From positions 62,001 through 126,000 of the forward strand of contig JAKFVU010000080.1 of assembly GCA_021732025.1 (NCBI GenBank): 64,000 nt of DNA, in the 5' to 3' direction. The stretch is from Candidatus Obscuribacterales bacterium (GTDB taxonomy: Bacteria > Cyanobacteriota > Vampirovibrionia > Obscuribacterales > Obscuribacteraceae). How positions within the stretch are numbered: the stretch's first letter is position 1; each line of letters begins with the position of its first letter. Below are positions 1-6,898 of this stretch, piece by piece. The notes under the pieces are model-generated. The model was not told where the DNA came from. It ran no database searches and worked only from the letters and a program-made list of their open reading frames with translations. The position numbers were made by a program, and so were the translations under genes.

Positions 1-766
1 CTAGTTCTTCGTTCAACTGGCGGCGCTCAGTGATATCGCGCCCGAAAGCACAGTACATACAACCATTGTCAACTTTGACTCTAAAAATGCCCATTTCAAT
101 AGGAAACTCATGGCCATCTTTGTGCAAACACATAAGCTCACTGGTCATACGCGAGAACTCATCTTCTTCATCTGTTTTGAAAAAGGTCGAGACTTCACGA
201 GTGTACTGGCGACGCAAATGCTGCGGAATAATCATTGACAACGGCCGTCCCAGCGCCTCGTTGCGCTTCCATCCGAAGGTACGCTCAGCCTGAGCATTCC
301 AATCGGTGATGCGCCAGTGAGAGTCCATCGAAATGAAGGCGTCGTAAGTATTCTCAACAATGATACGCAAACGCTTTTCACTGCGTATCAGAGCCAGTTC
401 TACATTGTTGCGTTCAATGGCATAGCCAAGGCAACGATAGACAGAATCATCACTGGCTTGCCCTTTGACCAAGTAGTCTTGGGCGCCCTTCTTCAGCGCC
501 ATCATGGCTACGTCTTGATCATCGATGCCAGTGAGCACAACAGTGGGAATATCCGGCGCTGCCGCACGGATACGATAGAAAGTTTCGACGCCAGAGCTGT
601 CTGGCAACGAAAGGTCGAGCAATATTACATCGATGCCTGGATCTTGCAAAACAGCCAAAGCTGCAAGCAAAGTCGTAGCCGAGACCACTTCAACGCCTCG
701 AAGCTCAAGCTTGCTTCGAGCGACCTCAGCTTGCACCACGCTGTCTTCTACGAGTAGTACGCGCAT
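1..766 (-). CDS. Response regulator with C-terminal PAS domain (3' end outside window)
   Basis: Reading the minus strand from the ATG at 766, the protein opens MRVLLVEDS, a receiver domain: acidic pocket ED at residues 7-8, phospho-acceptor Asp in VILLDLSLPDSSG, and a conserved Lys in DYLVKGQ. About residue 135 onwards is a PAS fold (FISMDSHWRITDWNAQAERTFGW) with a PAC-like end at CAFGRDITERRQ. The frame runs off the window edge just after this, where a histidine kinase or GGDEF domain would normally follow; which one cannot be told. The family role is phosphorelay signalling in the cytoplasm. No partner kinase is adjacent in the visible part. An ATG six bases upstream is in another frame. 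Confidence 0.88.
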   Translation of the reverse strand, partial: MRVLLVEDSVVQAEVARSKLELRGVEVVSATTLLAALAVLQDPGIDVILLDLSLPDSSGVETFYRIRAAAPDIPTVVLTGIDDQDVAMMALKKGAQDYLVKGQASDDSVYRCLGYAIERNNVELALIRSEKRLRIIVENTYDAFISMDSHWRITDWNAQAERTFGWKRNEALGRPLSMIIPQHLRRQYTREVSTFFKTDEEDEFSRMTSELMCLHKDGHEFPIEMGIFRVKVDNGCMYCAFGRDITERRQLNEEL

Positions 767-979
767 ACCATGAATACCTAAAAGATTTTCGACAAGAGCT
801 AGACTATGGGTTGCCGGCGTATCACTATGTACTTACCCATTTGCCGCCCCCTATTCCTTTATGAGTGCATATTTCACTTTGCAATCAGCAACGCTCGATA
901 TATGCTGCTACAAGCACGACCGGCCCAGGCTTGTTATGCTAACCAGGTAAGCAACACTAGACGCCTGTGAGCGATCACC

Positions 980-2035
980 ATGAGCAAGACTAAAAGATTC
1001 GTAATTAGTTCCACTTTGGCCATAATGGCCACACTGGCGCAATCGGCAAGCATAAGCGCAAGCGCCAAGACCGTTCTCAACGGCGAAGTGTGCTCTGCCA
1101 ATGTGCATAAACTTACCTCAGAAATAACCTGGTACAAATCGCTTGGTAAAGCCGAAGATGCCGCCGGGAAAGAAGGTAAGCTGATAGTCTGGGTGCATAT
1201 GCTGGGCAAGATTGACGGCAGTACGTGAAGTGCCGGCAATAGCCTGAGGGCCGTGTCGCTCTCTTCCGAACCAGTGTTTTCAATGCTCAAGAACGACTTT
1301 GTCGTTGGTTATACAAACATAGAAAACAAAAAATATGCAGGCGCGTCGGGCAAGCACAAGCCTGACGAAACCGCCGTAGATACCACCAACGGCGCAGGCC
1401 CGCATAATTTACAGATATTTGTGCTGGCTCCTGACGGCACCATAATGACCTGCTTGCCTGGCTACTGGAAGTCCGAAGATCTGGCCAAAGAGCTATCTTT
1501 GGCTAAGCAGTTGGGCAAGGTCTGGCAAGACAGCAATCTTTCGCCAGAAGAAAAGAAAATGCAGTTCAGCCAATTGCAGCTTGATCACATCGCCAGCCAC
1601 GACCAAGGCATGAAAGGGCGCAGCCACCTGCAAGGGTTCGACTTGCAATACGAGCTGAAAAATAGACCCAATTCAGATTTCTTCTATAGTGCCCGGGCAA
1701 TTGACTCTGCCACTCTCAAAACTCCACCCCGAAATGTAAAGACAGTAGATATAGTCATGCATCAGCGTATGGCTGCTCACCCCTTTGAGCCCTATGAGCG
1801 CTTCGATGTCGCCACCTATTCTGACTACGGCAAACCCAGCTACGATAAACATGAACAGTTTCTCGATGCCAATGGCAAAATTGCCGAAGGCTCAGACCTG
1901 GGCAGCGCCCCGATGATTGGCAATACGCCCAAAGCCCATCCAATCAAGACTCAAGCCAAACGCACTGGCAGTCGAGTGGCAAGAACAACTGTTAATCATG
2001 CCCTGCGATACGGAATAAGGGCGCTTATTCATTAA
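980..2035 (+). CDS. Exported thioredoxin-like protein with an in-frame UGA at codon 83
   Basis: One reading frame runs from ATG 980 to the stop at 2035, broken only by TGA at 1226-1228. Residues 1-30 form a signal peptide. The segment before the TGA (GKLIVWVHMLGKIDGST) and after it (SAGNSLRAVSLSSEPVF, then NDFVVGYTNI) look like one continuous thioredoxin-like fold: a beta strand, an active-site turn at the UGA, a helix, then the FV..Y.N strand. In such folds the UGA position would be a redox Cys, so UGA could encode selenocysteine, or be a nonsense mutation or sequencing error of TGC/TGT. The C-terminal 150 residues (from about 1600) match nothing I recognise. A GTG at 1253 could allow separate translation of the second part but would split the fold. 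No clear Shine-Dalgarno before 980. Confidence 0.7.
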
Positions 2036-2073
2036 GCAAGCAAGTGTTGTTTTGCTTTGAATTGTTAAATGTG

Positions 2074-2087
2074 ACCGACTGGTCGGT
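2074..2087. promoter_or_regulatory. TetR-type palindromic operator candidate
   Basis: ACCGAC-TG-GTCGGT is a perfect inverted repeat with 6-bp arms and a 2-bp spacer, 54 bp upstream of the start at 2141. This arm sequence and spacing resemble operators bound by TetR-family repressors. An AT-rich stretch just before it (TTGTTAAAT, 2062-2070) could be a -10 region. No TetR gene is in the window, so the regulator would act in trans. Assignment is by motif resemblance only. Confidence 0.5.
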
Positions 2088-2140
2088 TTTAGCACCTGGG
2101 CAGCTGGGCACATAATTACTAGTCAAAAGCGAGAAACCAT

Positions 2141-2494
2141 ATGCTGCTAAAAACAGGAAGAGCGGACCGCCCCGCCATCAAATTTCAAACTTACAGACAA
2201 GGCGATGTCCTTGTGCAAAAAATTGACAAGCTCCCGGCCGAGGCCCGAGAAGTAGAGTGCGAAAAGCGTATCATTCTTCAATTTGGAGAAGTGACAGGAC
2301 ATGCCCACGCTATCAGCACTGACACGGCCTCATTCTTCACCGCCAAGGGTGAGCGATATGTCGTCACTAAACCAGGTGGCTGCAACCTAGTGCATGAAGA
2401 ACACGGAACTATCCAGCTGCCAGAGGGCGTCTATCGCGTAGTGCAGCAAAGAGAATATGTGCCGGAGGCTCCACCGCGAGATGTCATCGACTGA
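2141..2494 (+). CDS. Small conserved protein (QGDV / GE-TGHAH type), partner of the DUF6745-like gene
   Basis: 117 residues with no signal peptide or membrane segment. Recognisable conserved pieces are RQGDVLVQKI near residue 24 and FGEVTGHAHAI near residue 50, followed by a beta-rich C-terminus (HEEHGTIQLPEGVYRVVQQREY). I have seen this GE-TGHAHA pattern in small proteins next to DUF6745-type genes; the function is unknown to me. The histidines could be metal ligands, which is a guess. Translation of the next gene is coupled: its start lies inside the last codons of this one. A TetR-like palindrome lies upstream. Confidence 0.7.
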   Translation: MLLKTGRADRPAIKFQTYRQGDVLVQKIDKLPAEAREVECEKRIILQFGEVTGHAHAISTDTASFFTAKGERYVVTKPGGCNLVHEEHGTIQLPEGVYRVVQQREYVPEAPPRDVID

Positions 2495-3806
2495 CAGCGC
2501 GCCTGATACTTCAAAAATATTGTGGTTGCCACCTGCTGACCAGCACCTTCTTGAAGATACGCTGAGCAAATGGAAAGAATACGGTTTCTCAACTAGCCCC
2601 ACTGACCGCGCTGAGGCTGAAGCTGCTGCTATTGAGGCATACAAAGCTGCCGGCTTAGAGCCGCCCCGCCTGTTTATCTGGTTGCAATCGCCGTGGGCCG
2701 GCAATACGGCCATGAAGCTCTTTTATAGCGACGTTGATTGGCCTGCCCAACTCAATACTGGTCAAGTCGATGTTTGGGACAAAGTCTGGCAACAGGGCCT
2801 TAAGGCTGTTGGCGAAATGGTTGGCAGCGACACTTGGGGTGCGGTGCGGCGAAATATTCGCCAAAACGCCACACAAAAAATCATTGATAAACACGGTATC
2901 GCCATCGAGAAACAAGTCAAAGATTTGTTTGCCGAAAATTTAGGCGTTTATGTCTGGAAGTATTTGCGTAAAATGGCCGGGGCCGCAGTCTACAAGCAGA
3001 TTCGCGCTACGGCTGAAGATCAAGTAAAAGCGGTTGTAGACAACAAACTTTCGCCAGAAGTGGCCGACCAAATTTATCACGAGCTAGTTAAACCGCTGCA
3101 TCAGCAGGTTTGGAGCTATGTTGCTGAGCCGCTGAGGCAAATGGTGCCTTCGATGAGTGGAGTCTTGGCTGGCCTACAAAAGTGGGACGGTGGCTTCGGT
3201 CAGCACGACAGCGGCTGGCTCGCTTACTATGATTTTGTTAGCCAAATTGGTGTGGAAGGCACTGAACCGTTAAATGGGCTAACTAAGCTAGCGCGCAACA
3301 GCGGCTGGTGGTGGCCATTTGAAAATATTTGCATTTTGACAGACCGGCCCATTGAACTGCACCGCGACAACCGCAGTCGTTTGCACAATGAAACGGCCAT
3401 GGCCATGAAGTTTCGCGATGGCTGGGGCATTTATGCCTGGCACGGCGTGCTCGTACCCGCCTATGTGGTGCTCTTGCCAGAGCCTCTTACCTTCGACTTA
3501 ATTGAGTCAGAGCCCAACGCCGAAGTACGCCGGGTTCTAATTGAGCGCTATGGCCTCGACAATTATTTGCGCGAAGGGCGCGTCATAAAAATCCACCAGG
3601 ACCAGTGCGGCATTCTCTACCGCATGAACTTGACTAGCGATGAGCCAATCTTAGTAGTGCGCGTGCAAAACTCCACACCAGAACCTGACGGCACCATCAA
3701 AGAATACTTCTTACGTGTGCCACCAAATATGATGCGGGCCCGCCAAGCTGTTGCCTGGACATTTGGCCTGAGCGAAGAAGAATATTCGCCACTGGCTGAG
3801 ACATAA
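2481..3806 (+). CDS. DUF6745-like protein
   Basis: 441 residues from ATG 2481, chosen over the in-frame ATG 2457 because GGAGG at 2464-2468 fits it. It overlaps the previous gene by 14 nt, so the two are one operon. The middle contains SGWLAYYDFVSQIG and the Trp-rich stretch SGWWWPFENICILTDRPIEL, then RSRLHNETAMAMKFRDGW and YAWHGVLVP, which I recognise as the signature of the DUF6745 family (from memory, not a search). No signal peptide or membrane segment. Function of the family is not known to me; these pairs occur in accessory regions of cyanobacteria and actinobacteria. Confidence 0.7.
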   Translation: MSSTDSAPDTSKILWLPPADQHLLEDTLSKWKEYGFSTSPTDRAEAEAAAIEAYKAAGLEPPRLFIWLQSPWAGNTAMKLFYSDVDWPAQLNTGQVDVWDKVWQQGLKAVGEMVGSDTWGAVRRNIRQNATQKIIDKHGIAIEKQVKDLFAENLGVYVWKYLRKMAGAAVYKQIRATAEDQVKAVVDNKLSPEVADQIYHELVKPLHQQVWSYVAEPLRQMVPSMSGVLAGLQKWDGGFGQHDSGWLAYYDFVSQIGVEGTEPLNGLTKLARNSGWWWPFENICILTDRPIELHRDNRSRLHNETAMAMKFRDGWGIYAWHGVLVPAYVVLLPEPLTFDLIESEPNAEVRRVLIERYGLDNYLREGRVIKIHQDQCGILYRMNLTSDEPILVVRVQNSTPEPDGTIKEYFLRVPPNMMRARQAVAWTFGLSEEEYSPLAET

Positions 3807-3951
3807 GAATTGTCTTTCCAGAAATGTCTTTCAGTGACGGAATAACTATCCATTGTTAGGAATTAGGAGCGATCGAAAAGCAGAAAAAATCTAATGCCTG
3901 TCCCAACAAAGATTATGCTCACGCCAGCGCACTTGCCAACCGAACAGCAAT

Positions 3952-3969
3952 TGTAGTAACATATCTACA
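3952..3969. promoter_or_regulatory. Dyad upstream of the Phd-VapC operon (autoregulatory operator candidate)
   Basis: TGTAG and CTACA arms separated by 8 bp sit 20 bp before the antitoxin start. Phd/YefM antitoxins typically bind short palindromes at their own promoter, so this is a natural operator candidate. A ribosome site (AGAGG, 3976-3980) follows. Confidence 0.4.
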
Positions 3970-3988
3970 TCGAGCAGAGGATCGGCAG

Positions 3989-4246
3989 ATGAACATCACA
4001 ACCTTGTCGAGTCGGGAATTCAACCAAGACTCAAGTAAAGCAAAAAAAGCTGCCAAGAAAGGCCCTGTGTTCATAACAGACAGGGGCAAACCAGCCCACG
4101 TGCTGTTAACTATTGAAGACTATAGAAAGTTGACTGGAAAGACATTCAACATCATAGACCTGCTGGCAATGCCCGGCATTGACTCTGTCGAATTTGAGCC
4201 GCCGAAATTGGGAGACCATGTGTTTCAGCCAGCAGATTTATCCTAA
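3989..4246 (+). CDS. Type II antitoxin, Phd/YefM family
   Basis: 85 residues. The N-terminal half (MNITTLSSREFNQDSSKAKK, then GPVFITDRGKPAHVLLTIEDY) is the classical Phd/YefM DNA-binding fold; the acidic, hydrophobic tail (SVEFEPPKLGDHVFQPADL) is the part that would fold onto and block the toxin. The stop codon TAA overlaps the toxin ATG by one base (4246), the usual translational coupling. Expected role: neutralises the PIN RNase and, with it, represses the operon at the upstream dyad. Confidence 0.9.
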   Translation: MNITTLSSREFNQDSSKAKKAAKKGPVFITDRGKPAHVLLTIEDYRKLTGKTFNIIDLLAMPGIDSVEFEPPKLGDHVFQPADLS

Positions 4247-4662
4247 TGTACTTGCTAGACACAAATGTAGTTTCAGAGTTGCGCAAAGCCAAAAGCAGCA
4301 AAGCAAACAAACACGTCTTAAGCTGGGCGGCAGCCACTCCACACTCGAATCTATTTCTATCAAGCATAACTGTGCTCGAACTTGAAATCGGCATTTTGCT
4401 AGTCGAGAGAAAAGATATAGCTCAAGGAACGCTTCTAAGAACCTGGCTTGAAGATCACGTTTTGCCTGCGTTTGCCGACCGCATCCTATCGATAGATACA
4501 GTCGTTGCGCGCAAGTGCGCCAGACTGAATGTCCCCAACAAGCGATCGGACAGAGACTCACTAATTGCAGCTACAGCGATAGTTCACGGCATGATCATCG
4601 TGACGCGCAACGTCAAAGATTTTGACTTCGACGAACTCAAAGTTATCAATCCATGGGATTAA
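4246..4662 (+). CDS. Type II toxin, PIN-domain ribonuclease (VapC/FitB-like)
   Basis: 138 residues, the usual PIN toxin length. Acidic active-site residues are visible: Asp5 in LLDTNVVSE, Glu45/47 in TVLELEIGI, Asp104 in SDRDSLIAATA, and Asn122/Asp125 in TRNVKDFDF. PIN toxins cleave RNA (often tRNA or rRNA) with Mg2+. The pairing with a Phd/YefM rather than a VapB antitoxin is common for the FitB-like branch. The set of catalytic residues looks complete, so the toxin should be active. Its 3' end overlaps the convergent gene at 4659 by four bases. Confidence 0.92.
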   Translation: MYLLDTNVVSELRKAKSSKANKHVLSWAAATPHSNLFLSSITVLELEIGILLVERKDIAQGTLLRTWLEDHVLPAFADRILSIDTVVARKCARLNVPNKRSDRDSLIAATAIVHGMIIVTRNVKDFDFDELKVINPWD

Positions 4663-5003
4663 GAGACTATGGTGGCATTTGGAACTTTGCTCTGCAATAT
4701 CGAGAAGAGTTGGCCGGTCCGGAAAAAATTTATCGTAGCAAACTGCCCGATCAGCGGCAGCCGGAAAAGCTTGAACCTGATTACCGAAAGAAAGATTATC
4801 CCGTCTTCGTGACGCATTCTGATCACGCGGCCAAGCCCGTGCAGCCTGACCAGATCAATTCCTATCAAACTGGCAAACTCAACTGAAATACTCTCATCGC
4901 CAACGATTTGTAGTTCTGTATCCGTAAGTATGCAAGAACCAGATTTCACCTCAGTGCTGGAATCAATACTGTCGCCCTGATAGTAAATAATCTTGTAATT
5001 CAT
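4659..5003 (-). CDS. Hypothetical protein, last gene of the formate-dehydrogenase-like operon
   Basis: 114 residues from ATG 5003 (an in-frame TTG at 5012 adds three residues). It begins 9 bp after the aldo/keto reductase stop, so it is probably the last gene of that operon. Predicted mostly beta, with strands such as YKIIYYQGDSI and RVIRMRHEDGIIFLSVIRF; this could be a PH/GRAM-like small barrel but I recognise no family. No signal peptide; one moderately hydrophobic stretch near the C-terminus. Confidence 0.65.
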   Translation of the reverse strand: MNYKIIYYQGDSIDSSTEVKSGSCILTDTELQIVGDESISVEFASLIGIDLVRLHGLGRVIRMRHEDGIIFLSVIRFKLFRLPLIGQFATINFFRTGQLFSILQSKVPNATIVS

Positions 5004-5012
5004 ATGACTCAA

Positions 5013-5984
5013 CTAAACAACAGAAAGCTCTTTGCTCGCCTCATTTAAGAGTTCAATGGCCGCAGGAGCCAGAATTATCTTGGTCGAGGCAATCAGGTCT
5101 TCTAACTGATTCAAATTAGTAGCACTAGCGATAGGGGCTGTAATGCTAGGTCTAGCCATGAGCCAAGCCAGCGCGATACGGGCCGGAGTAGACGAATATT
5201 CAGCGGCAAGTTTATCAAGAGCAGCAAGAATGCGAAAACCGCGCTCGTTGAGATAAGTCTTCACTCCTTCTCCTCGAGCACTCTGAGCCAAATCTTCTTC
5301 AGAGCGGTACTTGCCAGAAAGAAATCCACGAGCCAAAGAAAAATAGGAAATTACTCCAATTTTTTCTTTGAGGCACAGCTGCTCTAGGCCTTTTTCATAA
5401 CCGGCACGTGCATACAGATTATATTCCGGCTGCAGGCACTGATAGCGGGCAAAACCGTTATCGTCGCTAATCTTTAGAGCTTCAGCCAACCGCGCGGCAG
5501 AATAATTAGAAGCTCCGATGGCACCAATTTTGCCAGCCTTAATCAATTGATCGAAGGCCTCAAGGCTCTCTTCTAGGGCAACCTTGTCGTCATCCACATG
5601 GGCTTGATACAAATCAATATGGTCGGTCTGCAGCCTTTTGAGAGATGCATCTACTGCTTTATGAATATGAGCTGCTGACAAATTTTTCTTGTCTGTGCTG
5701 CCATCGAATCCGCATTTAGTGGCCAGCACGACTTTGTTACGCTTGCCACTGCATTTAAACCAATTACCAATTATGGTTTCAGATTCGCCGCCAACATTAC
5801 CTTCTTTCCAGGCAGAGTAGACATCGGCTGTATCAACAAGATTGAGCCCAGCATCAACAAAACCGTCGAGCAATTCAAACGATGTCGGCTCATCAATTGT
5901 CCAGCCGAATACATTGCCACCGAATGCTAGCGGTGCAACTTCTAACTGAGTATTGCCAATCTTTCGTTTCTTTACTTCGTGCAT
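5013..5984 (-). CDS. Aldo/keto reductase
   Basis: 323 residues, normal family length. The catalytic tetrad is visible: Asp51 and Tyr56 in VDTADVY, Lys90 in LATK, His129 in YQAH. The C-terminal NADPH-binding pattern is present as IGASNYSAARL and PIASATNLNQLEDL. Family reaction: NADPH-dependent reduction of aldehydes or ketones in the cytosol; substrate not predictable. A good ribosome site (AAAGGTG) precedes ATG 5984. It lies 20 bp behind fdhD and reads as part of the ydeP-fdhD operon. Confidence 0.93.
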   Translation of the reverse strand: MHEVKKRKIGNTQLEVAPLAFGGNVFGWTIDEPTSFELLDGFVDAGLNLVDTADVYSAWKEGNVGGESETIIGNWFKCSGKRNKVVLATKCGFDGSTDKKNLSAAHIHKAVDASLKRLQTDHIDLYQAHVDDDKVALEESLEAFDQLIKAGKIGAIGASNYSAARLAEALKISDDNGFARYQCLQPEYNLYARAGYEKGLEQLCLKEKIGVISYFSLARGFLSGKYRSEEDLAQSARGEGVKTYLNERGFRILAALDKLAAEYSSTPARIALAWLMARPSITAPIASATNLNQLEDLIASTKIILAPAAIELLNEASKELSVV

Positions 5985-6004
5985 GGTTCACCTTTTCTCT
6001 ACAA

Positions 6005-6898
6005 CTACATCTCTATGCGATTGCCGCCACTGTAAATATTGAAGCGACCATCGCGCGCAAATCCCACTAGGGTCATGCCACACTCTTGAGCCAGACTGAC
6101 AGCCAAACTCGATGGTGCACCAACTGCTATTAGAATTGGAATTCCGGCATGAGATGCTTTCTGCACCAGTTCAAAACTAGCGCGACCACTAACCATCAGA
6201 ATAGTGTCATTCAGTGGTAATTTGTCTTGCAAGAATTGAGAACCAATTACTTTATCTAGGGCATTGTGGCGGCCCACATCTTCTCGCAAAACGACCAGCT
6301 CACCCCGACTATTAAACAATGCAGAAGCATGGATGCCGCCAGTTGAATCAAAATTAGCTTGAGCTTGGCGCATGGTGGCTGACAGCGAGTGCACAATGTC
6401 GCTTGATACCAGCGGCACTCCTTCAACTGATTGGTGGTGACGTTTCACTTTTACTGCAGCAATTGATTTTTTGCCGCAGACTCCACAACTTGAAGCCACG
6501 AAAGAATGACGTTCGAAAAGCTTCGAATCTAGCTCTACACCAGGTTTAAGAGAAACAATAGCAACGTTGCATTTATCATTGATAATTTCATCAATTTGCT
6601 CAGGCTGCGAAATTATCCCTTCGGTGAACAGAAACCCCGCAGCTAACTCTTTGTCAGCGCCAGGGGTGCGCATAGTCACAGCCACTGATTGCACTAGGTT
6701 AGAATCTGCCGAATTAGTACTTGAATGAAGCGCAACATGTATCTCTAGAGGTTCTTCCACCGCCAGCACATCGCTAAAATCAGAAGCGGCGGCTCCCACA
6801 ATGCGCTGTGCTTCAACAGTTGCTGTACCGGCAAGACTCTCATCAGCAGAATCTTCCGCACTAGAGGAAGTATTACAACTAGCATGCTGAGTCTTCAC
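6005..6898 (-). CDS. fdhD: FdhD sulfur carrier for formate dehydrogenase-type molybdoenzymes
   Basis: 297 residues starting at GTG 6898; the start overlaps the stop of the molybdoenzyme gene (GTGA), so the two are translationally coupled. FdhD takes sulfur from a cysteine desulfurase and places it on the molybdenum of formate dehydrogenase. The mobile-loop cysteines are Cys138 and Cys141 in SSCGVCGK, matching the CxxC of characterised FdhD. Other family motifs: AAGFLFTEGI and LREDVGRHNALDK, followed by SGRASFELVQKA. The N-terminal 35 residues are a low-complexity extension. The tight coupling says the upstream enzyme needs Mo sulfuration. Confidence 0.95.
   Translation of the reverse strand: MKTQHASCNTSSSAEDSADESLAGTATVEAQRIVGAAASDFSDVLAVEEPLEIHVALHSSTNSADSNLVQSVAVTMRTPGADKELAAGFLFTEGIISQPEQIDEIINDKCNVAIVSLKPGVELDSKLFERHSFVASSCGVCGKKSIAAVKVKRHHQSVEGVPLVSSDIVHSLSATMRQAQANFDSTGGIHASALFNSRGELVVLREDVGRHNALDKVIGSQFLQDKLPLNDTILMVSGRASFELVQKASHAGIPILIAVGAPSSLAVSLAQECGMTLVGFARDGRFNIYSGGNRIEM

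Noticed and set aside
30..757. Plus-strand frames opposite the response regulator
   Set aside because: The minus strand reads as a clear receiver-PAS protein; the plus frames have no domain features.
1253..2035. Separate gene starting at GTG 1253
   Set aside because: Same frame as 980-1225 and the fold is continuous across the TGA, so a single interrupted gene is the simpler reading.
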